A stretch of DNA of 64,000 nucleotides from Sinohyriopsis cumingii (GCA_028554795.2 CM068842.1:53457608-53521607); one strand, 5' to 3'; shown: positions 23,731 to 35,121, counted from the stretch's first letter. Program-made: numbers and translations. Notes: a model not told the origin generated them from the sequence alone.

Positions 23731-24891
23731 ATGATTCCAAGAACACTTTTGATGGTAAGAAATGGTAGTAACTTTATTTACGCACTTCCCACATCAAATA
23801 TTGTGACTTATTACTGTGGCCCATTAAGAAGCATTTTTTGTAAGACTGGCCTTAAACTCTGGTACTAAGATAGAAACGATAACCAAAACCAGGAAACCCT
23901 CCCATACTAGTAAATTATTTTTAATATTAGTAGATGCAATCAGTAATATTTTTGTCGCTAGGTTCAAAGTCAGCGTGATTCTAATTATGTTTATACCAGG
24001 ACGAAAATGTTCATAACAACCACATAAGCTGAAAGTTCGTTTTGTTTTCAGATACCTATTTCACTCCATGTACTTCTTGCTAACAATGTACATCATTTAA
24101 GTTGCATTTAGAAAGTTCTCAGCGAAACATATATTGGTAACGATTGCAGATCCATCTTCACAAATATTTATAACTTAATACCATACGAAAACCATTCTGA
24201 TATTAACTGTTTTTGATTTTATATGATATATGATGTTATGACACAATTGTGACATGTATCGCTCTATTTTCTTTATATCTCTAAGTAATTGAATCTACAC
24301 TTCATTTATTTTTTGTTCTTTGTGTTTTTCCAGCTTGCAACGATATCAGTGATGGTCTTTTGTAACTTTGCTCAACAATGTACAGATCCAACCGATTGGT
24401 CCCACTTTGAGAACACTTTTGATTTCCTTGAATCATCCAAAAAGCAGGCAGCATTTCTGTTACCAAGATTCAGTCAGTCAACAAGACACGACATTCTTTC
24501 GATTCCCCGGCAATATGTAGACATAGTGAGGAACGAAACTCTCTGGGGGCAACAATCATGCCGCCATCACATTGCCTTCTTGGACAACCATCTGCACTCT
24601 ACGTCAATATGTCCATGGTATTTCGTTAAGAACGTCGACAGCAACAGGAAACCAGAAGTTCTAGTAGAAGCTATGTGCGCATGTAGCGAACTGGATATGT
24701 CACATGTGGTAATAAATGGCAAAAGAATAAAGTGCAGGAGTGTTCCAATGTTTCTAAAGGCCCTGAGGCGCACAGGCTGCAAAAATGGGGTGTATACATA
24801 TCGATTTGTCTGGGAAAGGATTTCTGTCGGGTGCGTGGCCACATACGAGTCATTAGAATCCATTGATGAGAAACCAAGAATGAGTAATTAG
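23731..24891 (+). CDS. Interleukin-17-like secreted cytokine, gene 1 (two exons)
   Basis: Spliced CDS: exon 1 is 23731-23754 (8 codons, MIPRTLLM) and exon 2 is 24334-24891. A 579-bp phase-0 intron separates them (donor GTAAGA, acceptor TTTTTCCAG). The product has 193 residues: a signal peptide to about 21-23, then an IL-17 cystine-knot domain. Visible marks are a sequon at N75 (NET), CPWYF at 101-105, NRKPEVLVEAMC at 112-123, CxC at 123/125, LRRTGC at 152-157, a Tyr-rich strand (GVYTYRFVW) and the end SVGC at 172-175. Mature Cys are 24, 84, 101, 123, 125, 142, 157 and 175. IL-17s are secreted dimers acting through IL-17 receptors in innate defence, and lophotrochozoans carry expanded sets. 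The C123-C175 pair matches a canonical disulfide; the second pair is replaced by L128 and A177. Translating the frame upstream of the acceptor gives a false N-terminus with no ATG. Confidence 0.92.
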
Positions 24892-25436
24892 CTTTCCCTT
24901 AAGATAGCACGGTGATGTTTCAGAGATCTCTTACTTAGTAAAAAGGAAAATTACAACATATTTATTTTGATTTTCGCATATTGCTTAAATGTACACTTTT
25001 TCATACAAGTAATTCATCTCAGAGAATTTATTATCAAAATGATCTCGTCTTTCATAACGTATTGTGATAATTTGCATCGTTATTTTTTTTGCATACGTTG
25101 ATTGATAGATTGATTGATGTTTCTGTCTTCTTTTCTCTGCTTCGTTCTTCTGGTGGTCGGGCTATCTTCTATATTATTCCTTTTGTTCCTTCACATTTTC
25201 TGCCCTTCCTTTTTTTCTTTGTTGTCACTGTTACCTTACACATTATGCCCAGATTACATACAATTGAATGTGGACATGTTCTTTAATAATTGGTGAATTT
25301 ATTTACATATCACGCCAATAGCAGTATTAGAAACAGCTATACTATTTCAAAAATTAGTTTATTTCATTGTATATTAGTATTTTTTATATAAGTATTGTTG
25401 TGATTAATCTTGTAAACTAAGGTGTTTGTTTGCATG

Positions 25437-25442
25437 AATAAA
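25437..25442 (+). terminator. Poly(A) signal of IL-17 gene 1
   Basis: AATAAA about 550 bases after the stop, in a context (CATGAATAAAGAATCAAT) kept at the same place in gene 2. Confidence 0.65.
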
Positions 25443-26059
25443 GAATCAATCGCATTAATTATCTTTCTTTATATTCGTATTGTATAACGTTTCACTTTAA
25501 GTCCCTTTCACAATAATCTATTCAATAATACATACAGCTGAATTTAATGAAATTCGTTATCTCAGATAAGTTTGGCATGCATTAAATTTGCAGGATACAA
25601 TTTTATCTTCCTCCACGGATCTTGATATTTTATCTAAATATGGAGATATGAAACATTTGTAATTGCAAATTTTGAGATTACCCTATCGACGAGATTGAGC
25701 TACTGTTTCGTCTTGGGTTCTCTAGGTGGCTAAGAACGTATTTCAACTTGCTATGACTTATTCTATGATAATTTGCTTATGTGGTCTCAGAAAAGGTTTC
25801 TATTTCAAACCAAAGTCTGTTGTTTCTTATTATAGCCTAGTTTTTCAACTTTTCTCACGCTTAATAAAGTCTAGCAAAACGTTTACATCATAGTGGTTGG
25901 TAATAGGTGTAAGTAGCTGTTCAACAAATTTGGAACTTTTTCTATACATTAGCAAAACTTTGAAATTTTCTTCACAAATATAACATGCCAAACGTTATTC
26001 CCATCATAAAACGACAAGTTCACCTTCTAACAATGTAACGGTTAATCTCATCATGATGT

Positions 26060-27515
26060 ACATTCTATTGTTTATTGTTCTGCTCAAACTGGATATTCAA
26101 AGCTATGGAAATTGAATAATAATTTTACAAAGAAATAGGTCTTGATTTTCGGTAAACGAAGATATTATAAACATAGATTTACTACTGGCGATAATCTCAT
26201 AGATATATATGCTAAATTTAATTACTTAGATGTTATATTTTTTAAATCTCGAATGTTTGTTAAGTATATTAAATAAAACGTTGATTAAACAAGAAAGGCC
26301 CTGCATCTAGTTTATCGAAATATAAGACGCTTCAATTTTCTCGTAGACCTGCAATTGCATCTTTTCTATCATACTACATTGCCCATTTTAATATACGGTG
26401 TGATATGTGGGGATTTGAAAGTACTACAAGTATTTGAAAATTTGCACATCGAATTTTTAAGCATCATAAAGTTGAGGAAAAGTTATTCTACTTATATGTT
26501 TTATTCCGAACTTGGAAGGAAACCCATTGCTATAATTATCAGGTCATGTTTGATAGGAATCTGGATGGTCATGACCAATGGTAAATGGACTAAACTCACT
26601 AGACTCCTTTATTAAATACTTTTTGGCAAGGTCAATGATAACGATAATACTAATAAATGGATGAATAGCAGAAAGAGCACTGATGCATGTTGGGAGTCTT
26701 GACCTCCTATATAAAGAATGTATTAATAACCCGAAATATACAAAACGCATGATAACACAAACTTTAAAAGACCATTACATACAGGACTGGAAATTGTCGT
26801 TAACCTTATCGTCCTTGGGGAAATTGTACCACTCTTTATAATATGACCTGAATACGGAAAACTACTTATTACTGTTACCTAGGTATCAGTATTTACCATT
26901 GATAAAGTTCATGACGTCCATTCAGAGACTCCCCGTTGAATTTAGTCGTGGTGACTTTACACTCTTTGAGGAACGAATCTGTAATCATGGTGGTATAAAT
27001 GACATCGGGAACGAATACCATTATTTGCTTATTTGTCCCAAGTTTCACAAAGAAAGACATATGTTTCTAAAACCATTATATTACCACAAGCCATCTTCTG
27101 GAAAGTTACAAAACCTTATTTGCCACCAATAATTGCAAAATTCTCCAAACTCTTGCCAAATTTGTCACCGTAATAATGAAAACAATATCATACACTTTAT
27201 TCTGTCTGTGGAAATCTAAATGTTTCATACTTCACAACGATATCATTATTTTTCTCACTCTCTTACAACTTTGTGCACTTGATGAGAGACATTATGCTCA
27301 AAATAACCAATGTTACATTTATGTACCCAAATGATTTCATATTATGTCTGAATGTTTAGTCTTGCTATGATTGTGAATGTTGACCTATGATGTGATGTGA
27401 ATTTCCATGTGTTCATTACGTCGCGTTACAATATTGTAGCATCTGTGGTATTCTTATATGCAACCTATGTGTGGCCTGTGATTTTTTTTAAAATTAAAAT
27501 AAAGTTCTGCTCTGA
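26060..27515 (+). pseudogene. LINE 3' end (RT thumb, C-terminal domain and 3' UTR), dead
   Basis: Plus-strand frames show SKLWKLNNNFTKK, VLIFGKRRYYKHRFTTGDN and KFNYLDVIFFKS (26090-26260), then LFYHTTLPILIYGVICG (26355), SYSTYMFYSELGRKPIAII and NPKYTKRMITQTLKDHYIQDW (26730s). YLLLLPRYQYLPLIKFMTS, LPVEFSRGDFTLFEERIC and YHYLLICPKFHKERHMF end at about 27135. This is the usual C-terminal part of an animal LINE ORF2. A 3' UTR with an A-rich AATAAAG-containing end follows to about 27515. Stops and shifts are present, and everything 5' of the thumb is missing, as expected from 5' truncation on insertion. Confidence 0.85.
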
Positions 27516-27854
27516 AATGGTCCACCTTTGAGCCACTTATTATGTGGTTTGGCCCAAATACCACATATCGCATATGTACTCGCTTGTTCATATGTGTGCC
27601 CGCCCGAAATATTCGAATTGATCTAGAAGCAAATATATATGGGATTTCACTCTATTCATGATCAGCCATCTTTATCCTAGCGACTCCCTCTTCTGAACCA
27701 GAGAATGAGATTATTGACATATTTTAATCCTACCCATGGCTAAGAACGTTGTTCTCCTGTTTTGAACAGTATAGAAAATACAAAAGTTGCGTCAGTTGCA
27801 AAAACGCACACAAACTGTTAAATATGCTAAACCGCCTTCTTCAAAATCGACTGA

Positions 27855-28174
27855 ACCGCTCTGGTGGCCTAGTGGTTAGAGCGTCCGTCTCGGATGCGGA
27901 AGGTCGTGGGTTCGATCCCCGGCCGAGTCATACCAAAGACATACAAAAATGGTACTATCAGCTGCCTCTCTTGGTGCTCAGCATTAAGAGATTAGTGCTA
28001 GGACTGGTCGGTCTGGTGTCAGGATAATGTGACTGGGTGGGACATCATGCTACATGTCTGCGGCATGATGCCCCAGTGCTAGACATCACTATAAACTGCC
28101 ACATTGCAGACATCGTAGCGATATGACTGACAAATTGTTAAAAGTTACGTTAAAATATCCAAATCACATCACAT
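27855..28174 (+). repeat. SINE copy 5 (family 1), full length, best-preserved copy
   Basis: A tRNA-like head has an exact box A (TGGCCTAGTGG at 27865-27875) and box B (GGTTCGATCCC at 27909-27919). An anticodon-like arm, TCCGT-CTCGGAT-GCGGA, would present CGG. A unique body of about 230 bases follows, then a short ATCACATC tail. The acceptor stem is only partly paired, so this is a SINE and not a tRNA gene. The body might belong to a named animal SINE superfamily, but I cannot confirm which. Confidence 0.9.
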
Positions 28175-28906
28175 TGTCATTGTATATCCATGCAATGTAT
28201 GTGTGCATGTGTATGCATGTGTGTGCATTCTACTACGTATAATTATCGTGAAAACGAGTCCTGGTTCTTGGTCTTAAATGCTTTTATATTTATATACTTG
28301 TAAAATAACAATTTCTTAAAAACAACAATGCTCATGCTACATGCAAATATGCCGCACTGACTATAACACTCAAGACTATAGTTCATAAGATGCTGCAACT
28401 TGTTATAGACTGAAACAGACATCGCGAACGTTTAACGATGGTACAAAATTCTTATAGAAATATATATCATAGAAACAAAACTTTCACCCTTTTTTAGAAC
28501 CAAAATCCAAAAGCAATGACTACGATACTTTTGAGTATGTGCTTAGACTGGCAGACTTTGCTAAACTATAATATCTTCGGTTTCTATAGAAATCAAATGA
28601 CTCGCACCATTTTGAGAAAGGTTTATAATTTGATCTCGGAACAAACGTGTAAGAAATGATGTCTGGTTGTGTTTTATAACTGCGACATTAATGATCATTT
28701 AATGAAGGTTTCAATGATAATAATTTTAATCATAAATTAACTTGTTACCGAATCTTCAACTTTATAGATGCAAGTAGTATTAAAGTTATTAAAAACATTA
28801 CTCATATGACTTTTTCTGCTCTATAACATACATGTGAATACATTTTGAGTACCAAATGTAGCACTTTTAAAATTTCAATTGATTTCTCAAAAATGTTAAT
28901 CACATC

Positions 28907-28910
<4 letters not shown>

Positions 28911-28938
<28 letters not shown>
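28911..28938. repeat. (ATT)n microsatellite
   Basis: About nine ATT units. Confidence 0.9.
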
Positions 28939-28939
<1 letters not shown>

Positions 28940-29404
28940 TATCCGCAAATTACAAAGTTGATCGTCATGTATTCATTACAGTTAACGTTTTTCCTTTTAC
29001 ATTACCACTAGAAAGTCATTTGAGATCGGTTGAAACTAATATCTACCATACAGTTAGAAGGGACAGTTGTATACCCATCATATACACAGCCATATGAAAT
29101 GATTCACTCCTTTGTCATGGATATATCAACAGTAATATGAACAGTTGTAGCAAATTATCTCAAGAATAAATTAGTTATTATTCAAAATGGACATAATGTC
29201 TGCATAATTCTCATTCAAAATAAATAAACTATGGAATACCACACGTCCACCTCTTATTTACGAAGCAATCTAAATAAATAAACGAATCGCACAGAGTCCA
29301 AATTTTAATAAAAAGGCAGTTCCGTGATACTTGGAACCCTAGAGATGAATATTAAATATACAAAATGAGATTATTAGTCAATAGAATAATAGTATGACTC
29401 GGTT

Positions 29405-29550
29405 TGATTAGTGCGTTTAACCGTATTCTTGTAAAGCATTGAAAACAATCATTGGAATTAAGTGCCTTACCAAAGACACTTTGAGCTGGCCTGGGCGAGT
29501 ATATGAACCGCGCCCCTAGGGTTACTAGTTCAGAGCTCCAACAACTGACT
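29405..29550 (-). repeat. SINE fragment of a second tRNA-derived family
   Basis: The minus strand reads TTGTTGGAGCTCTGAACTAG, then GGGGCGCGGTTCATA (a decayed box B), then CAAAGTGTCTTTGGTAAGGC followed by ACTTAATTCCAATG. A tRNA-like head followed by a TGTCCTTGGGCAAGGCACTT-like segment is common in animal SINEs. The sequence is unlike family 1. Confidence 0.6.
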
Positions 29551-30348
29551 AAAGATGTATGATGCTGTATATGTATGGCATGTAAATGGCACAAACATCC
29601 AAATTATAACTTTTTGAAACTACATTGACCTGGCACACAACTACCATCATGGAAATAATCTGGTTCAATTCATTTCACATTACCAATTAAGTTTTAATCT
29701 GGGAACAAAAGTGTAAGAACTGATGCCTCTTAATCAAGGTATTATTCTAACTCACGGCCGGTCTTACATATCCAGTCGAATACTCGTGTCTGTCCTATGT
29801 AAATGAATACAGTACAAATGCATTTAAAAAATGTCCACTTTTTATTGTTTCTCAAAGCATCAGACTCAAGCGTCTTACGTTTCGACATGCCTGTACAGTG
29901 TGCATAAAGGACATCTGGCTATAGTGTTGTTAATGAAAAAATTAAACATTAATCCGTCCATAAAGGTCAATTGTCAAAATACGTTTTAGAAAATATGACC
30001 TAATCCTGCAACAGTGGTATGATACTATGGTGTAGACTATCTTTAGCAATTTCAAAACCAGACCCGTATATTAAGAATAATGGACTCAATGTTGGGAAAG
30101 AGAAACTTTCTTTAAATTTCATTTGTGCTCAATACTTTTATTTAAATAACGTCCACAAATTGAAATTCATGCGAAATGGAACATATGCAGTTTATTCAAG
30201 GACGTTTAAGTATATTTCATGCAGTCTGTGTTGCTATTGATAACATCAGTTGCCATTACCCTTCTTGACAGGAGTTTAGACTAAATGTTTAGCGGCAGTA
30301 ATAATGAATAAACAACCATCAATGTCTACCTTTAAATGTGCTACATTA

Positions 30349-30612
30349 GGATACGAGATAATTTCTTTTTTTCATTTGAACTCACCTCCGCTTCTTGGCT
30401 GTTCTTCCATATACATGTTTTATTGAAACATCGCAATTCCCTTTTTAAAGTATGTTTTCAAAAGTACATAATATTTCATTATGGATTGTTACTGATTGTT
30501 TTGATTCTTAATATTAAGTTCAGTATTTATATTGATAATTCCGTTTATAAACTCAATGTAAAATGTTCCATCATATTTGTTCAAGTATTAATTCGATGCC
30601 TTTTAGTTAAAA
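30349..30612 (+). repeat. Dispersed repeat, copy 1 (partner at 36559-36857)
   Basis: About 265 bases align directly with 36559-36857. Both start at GGATACGAGA and share TTTCATTTGAACTCACCTCC and GCAATTCCCTTTTTAAAGTA. The identity is high and the left edge sharp, as for a transposed or segmentally copied piece. No ORF is shared. Confidence 0.75.
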
Positions 30613-31720
30613 CCGAGCGATTGAAACAACTGTATATGTATTGAGTATGATACTTACATAAATGCTCGACATATTTCATGAGTCTTATATCAAGGTCGTG
30701 TTCCAAGAGGAGTAAACACAGTATTAAACATAATATACAATCTTTTTCATTGTTACTTATACCAAGCGTCATACATGTCATGAAATACGTTCAGAAATGA
30801 ATATTTCAGTAGCGGTTGTCGTTTGTCTTTTAGAATTTCATTACACATACCTTTAAATGGTGAGTATTCACTTTGTTTAGATATTTTAAATCTATATTCC
30901 TTTAGAGGATCGTTATTTATACAAATATATACAAGAAAACTCAATTTTACAATACGTGGACATTTTTTGTTGGGGTCAACATATCTATATATCTATCTAT
31001 CTCTCTCTCTTTATACAAACAAGACAAAAAGTTGTGTGTCTATGACATATTCAACAAGATGCTAATTATTCTTTTCACGTAGTCAAGAACTTTTTTACGG
31101 TCTCTTGTCAATTTCTTTAGTAATACTACATGTTAACATCCTAATATTTATGCTAGAATCTGCTTATGTGCAGTGTTTTGAACAGGTCCGTTTGTTAGAA
31201 AACAAAACAAAAACAATGTATGTGTATTAAATATTTAATCAATGTTACCAAGAACTTGACGATTGTTTTCTTGTAAACAGTACAATAATTTCAAGTTTGG
31301 TTTCAATCTGATTTCGACGTCCATAGTAAGATTCTGCTATTACTGGTTTCGAATTGTATTTCTAGTGATGCATATAGTTGTTAACAAGTTAAATATTGAA
31401 GCAAGATATTGAAACGGAGTATAAAATGAATTAATACAATTCAGTCTGAAACAGGTTGAACATAGCGTCATAACACGAGGCGGCATAAAGTAAATAATGA
31501 GCCATCCCTTTTCGTAAAGCGAGAAGCATGGGTCATTGCCTTTGATCAATGCTCAAAATTTAGAATTCGCGTGCAGCACGATACATTTATAAATCTAGAA
31601 GATAATGACATTATCATCACAGAGAGAAATATTCACACAATGCCAGACCGTTTTAATATAATACATATCTATTGTATTCAGCAGAGGATATATCCATTTT
31701 GGACTAGCTAAGAGAGCACT

Positions 31721-31729
31721 ATTGGTCAA
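31721..31729 (+). promoter_or_regulatory. Inverted CCAAT box of IL-17 gene 2
   Basis: ATTGGTCAA lies 60 bases before the TATA box, against 98 in gene 1. The word is conserved through a deletion between it and the TATA box. Confidence 0.5.
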
Positions 31730-31780
31730 CTTGTGATATTAGGAGCATGAGTTTCCGCTTAATTGCACGTGATTTTTATG

Positions 31781-31789
31781 TATAAAAGG
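31781..31789 (+). promoter_or_regulatory. TATA box of IL-17 gene 2
   Basis: TATAAAAGG lies 126 bases before the ATG and matches gene 1. An exact E-box CACGTG stands about 15 bases upstream, where gene 1 has CATGTG. Confidence 0.75.
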
Positions 31790-31906
31790 AACTTCAAAGA
31801 TAAATGATCATCAATTCGTGTACTACAGCAGAATAAAAGAAACAGAGTTTGTTTAACTAACTGTTATTAATTTATCAACAAACCATACACATTAGACCAA
31901 TTGAAA

Positions 31907-33097
31907 ATGATCTCAAGAATAATAATGATGGTAAGAAATGTCAGTAAATTTCGTTTAGCACGTTCCACATCAAAATATATTGTTTGATTACTGTGGACAA
32001 TTAACAAGCCTTTTTACGAATTGTCTTCCATTATAGTACTAAAAAAGAAGCGACAATCAAAACCAGGAAACACTCCAACATGAAGTCCGAGGGATACATA
32101 CTTGCACAAAAATTATTATTAATATTGGTTGATGCAGTCAGTAATATTTTGTTGTTAACAGCTTCAAAGTCAGCGTGATTTTGCTTTTACCAGGACAAAC
32201 ACGTACATAACAACCACATAAGCAGAAATTTCGTTTTCTTTTTAGATAGAAATTACTTCTAGCTGAAAATGTTCATAATTTTATGTTGTATTTGGAAAGA
32301 TCGTAGAAATTTTATTTTCGTAATTGTTGCAGTTCCATCTTCACAAATATTCTATAACTTAATGTCCTAGAGAAACCATTCTGCTCTTCACTGTGTTTCA
32401 TTTTACAAGATATATGATGTTATGACATAAGTGTATCAAGTATCTATCTATTTTAGCAAGTGAATAATAATGTACGTTGAAAATATTATCTTTTTAAGCA
32501 CTTGAATCTAAATAGAATTTGTTCTTTGTGTTTTTCCAGGTAGTGACGATATCAGTGATGGTATTTTGTAACTCTGCTCAACAATGTACAGATCCAACTG
32601 ATTGGTCCCGCTTTGAGAACACTTTTGATTTCCTTGAATTATCCAAAATGCAGGCAGCATTTCTGTTACCAAGATTCAGTCAGTCAACGAGACACGACTT
32701 TCGTTCAATTCCCCAGCAATATGTAGACATAGTGAGAAACGAAACTCTCTGGGGGCAACAATCATGCCGCCATCACATTGCCTTCTTGGACAACCATCTG
32801 CACTCTACGTCAATATGTCCATGGTATTTCGTTAAGAACGTCGACAGCAACAGGAAACCAGAAGTTCTAGTAGAAGCTATGTGCGCATGTAGCGATCTGG
32901 ATATATCCGATGTCGTAATAAATAGCAAAAGAATAAAGTGCAGGAGTGTTCCAATGTTTATAAAGGTCCTGAGGCGCACAGGCTGTAAAAATGGGGTGTA
33001 TACATATCGATTTGTCTGGGAAAGGATTTCTGTCGGGTGCGTGGCCACATATGAGTCATTAGAATCCATTGATGAAAAACCAAGAATGACTAATTAG
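31907..33097 (+). CDS. Interleukin-17-like secreted cytokine, gene 2 (two exons)
   Basis: Spliced CDS: exon 1 is 31907-31930 (MISRIIMM) and exon 2 is 32540-33097. The phase-0 intron is 609 bp (donor GTAAGA, acceptor TTTTTCCAG). The product has 193 residues and differs from gene 1 at 20 positions by hand count: 3, 5, 6, 7, 9, 10, 20, 32, 42, 45, 62, 63, 67, 127, 130, 132, 137, 149, 151 and 192. Residues 68-126 are identical. All eight mature Cys, the NET sequon, CPWYF and SVGC are kept, as is the absence of the second canonical disulfide (L128, A177). Changes at 62-67 and 127-137 alter charge. The gene is intact with its own promoter and AATAAA, so it is probably functional. Confidence 0.92.
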
Positions 33098-33695
33098 CTT
33101 TCCCTTAGGATAACACATTGATGTTTCAGAGATTACTTATTTATCATATAGGAACATTACAACATTTTTATTGTTAATATTTTGATTTTTGTGTTTTGTT
33201 TATATGTACACTTTTGTTTGCATTCGAAAGTAATCAATCTTAGAGATTTAGTTGACGAGAAAATCTCGCATTCCATCACCTATTGTCATAATTGTCCTCG
33301 TTATTTATTTTATTGATTGATTGATAGATTAATTGATGTTTCTTTCTTCTTTCTATCACTTTTTCTTTGTTTATTCTGCTGTTATGCTTATCTTCTATTG
33401 TATTCTATTTGTTCCTTCATAATTTATGTCATGTCTATCTTCCTTTGTTGTCACTGTTATTTTAAACATAAACATCATGTCCAGATTAGACAAAATTTAA
33501 TGCAAACATGTTCTTTAATAATTGGTGGATTTACATATCAACCAAATAGCAGGGTAAGAAGGCCAATTTTTTGTTGAACTTACATAGAAATTGCTATACA
33601 CTTTCAGAAATTATTTATATTCATTGCATATTTTTATTTCTATATAAGTGGTTTTATCGTGATTGATTTTGTAAAATTACGTGTTTGTTTTCATG

Positions 33696-33701
33696 AATAA
33701 A
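33696..33701 (+). terminator. Poly(A) signal of IL-17 gene 2
   Basis: AATAAA about 600 bases after the stop, in the same context as in gene 1. Confidence 0.65.
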
Positions 33702-34281
33702 GAATCAATTGTAACAGTTTTCTTTGTCATGATATTCGTATTGTATAACTGTTCACTTTAAGTCCCTAGTAGTATGAATGTTAGCATTTTGCACCACCCA
33801 TCATCGCCTCTACTCTCCGTGACATATTTAGTCCTAAGTGACTTTATTTTGTTGTTCACTTTTATTTTGTCTTCGGAGATGCTTCCACCCCACACAAGTG
33901 ACATGAATGAGACAGCCATTTAGGGGTAGAGTCTCGTCCGGATGTCAGTACGCGAAGAGTTTCTGTGACGGAAAAAACCCTGCCTTTGATACTACGCTGA
34001 GGTGGTTATAAAAAGGAATTCTAGGATGGATGTATTTATTTAGAAAAGCTTATGATAGCGATCAATATAAATACACTGCGAACTAATTTATTTCAATCAA
34101 TAAGTAGTTCTCTGTCCGAAGATTATTTGGTTTTCTCTGTCTGTGATTGCCACTAGTGCACATTTTTCATCTATTGAAACCTCTAGACCCAGTGTAATGA
34201 AAGAATGTATTGTGTTTTCGATCAATACTGTCTACATAGGGCTTGAATTAATAGATCGACAAAACGTTTTGTTTTGTTTTT

Positions 34282-35121
34282 TTGGTTTATAAAAGAAACA
34301 CAGAAGATGAGGTATGCATTCTCGAAGCAAATTCGAAACACATTGCTAAGTTGGTGAGTCTGGGAATGATCTTTGAAATAGAACGAAATAAATTGGGGCA
34401 GGTTTTTGAGGCAAATAAAACTAAAAGGAATCTGCCGAATATCATGTGTGAAGGAGAACACCCACAAAAGAAGAATATCTCGCCCACTGTGTCTCAAGTG
34501 ATTGACGTTTTCGATAAGGTCAGTGACAAAGATGTCCACGAACAGGCTAATTGAACAAATGATTTTGGGTCATACATATAAGCATGGCATTCGAACTCAG
34601 ATATATGCCAAGGTCCTATACATGAGGAACAGCTAGTCGACTTACCCACCCAAGAAAGAAATTTGGGCATGAATTAATATGCAACGTTCCAGAGTTGCGG
34701 CAGCATGAGTATTAATAATAATTTGCAGAAGCTATTGATAAAGGCAACGAAGCACAACAGGTATCATGGAAATGTATCCGTGTTCTCAGAAGTCTGATGT
34801 TATTGGATTGAACTTTGTTCATCTCGAGTCGGCATAATACTCAGTCATTTGTCATTTTAGCTTGCTGTGACTGAGCTCGGGATGGAATTTATTTTATCCG
34901 ACTTTCAAAGCTATTTCGATGAAGTCAAAAAACAATTAGGCATGTTATTTGAGAAATCCTGTTTTAGCCGTTGCATTACAATATATCTGCAAGATAGTAA
35001 ATATGGCGATGAATGTTATGATGTTTACAATCCTCCTTGCTTTAAAAACATTTCAATGGAAGAGATAATAAAGCAGCTACGGAAAAGCAACGCCGTAATG
35101 AAAGTTTTACCAATTAGATAA
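34282..35121 (+). CDS. Candidate two-exon 3' part of an unrecognised gene
   Basis: An open frame at 34282-34518 (IAKLVSLGMIFEIERNKLGQ is part of it) reaches a possible donor at 34519 (AAG|GTCAGT). A second frame starts after TTTTAG at 34861 and ends at a stop at 35121. It includes MEFILSDFQSYFDEVKKQLG and CYDVYNPPCFKN. Both junctions are phase 0, and the joined frame is amphipathic and protein-like. Against the model: the donor is weak, the acceptor tract is poor, no ATG exon was found, and the first frame simply ends at a stop if unspliced. I recognise no family. Confidence 0.22.

Larger units (their letters stand above)
21890..25505 (+). repeat. IL-17 duplication unit, copy 1
   Basis: Aligns collinearly with 30660-33770. 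Shared landmarks include TATATCAAGGTCGT (21905 and 30688), GTTTGTTA around 23065 and 31190, AATATTGAAGCAAGA (23256 and 31394), the promoters, both exons, the intron and the 3' end (GAATAAAGAATCAAT and TTCACTTTAAGTCCC). Copy 1 contains about 0.7 kb (roughly 22250-22930) with no counterpart in copy 2. Confidence 0.85.
30660..33770 (+). repeat. IL-17 duplication unit, copy 2
   Basis: Direct-orientation copy of 21890-25505, including promoter, exons, intron and 3' region. The offset is 8206 bases within exon 2. Confidence 0.85.

Noticed and set aside
24289..24333. Reading the IL-17 gene 1 frame upstream to a TTG at 24289 as its N-terminus (likewise 32519 for gene 2).
   Set aside because: The stretch is the polypyrimidine tract and acceptor of an intron. 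It has no ATG, and a proper phase-0 donor and ATG exon exist upstream in both genes.
27855..27930. tRNA gene with a CGG anticodon.
   Set aside because: Boxes A and B are good, but the acceptor stem is poorly paired and the same head is joined to a shared SINE body in several copies.
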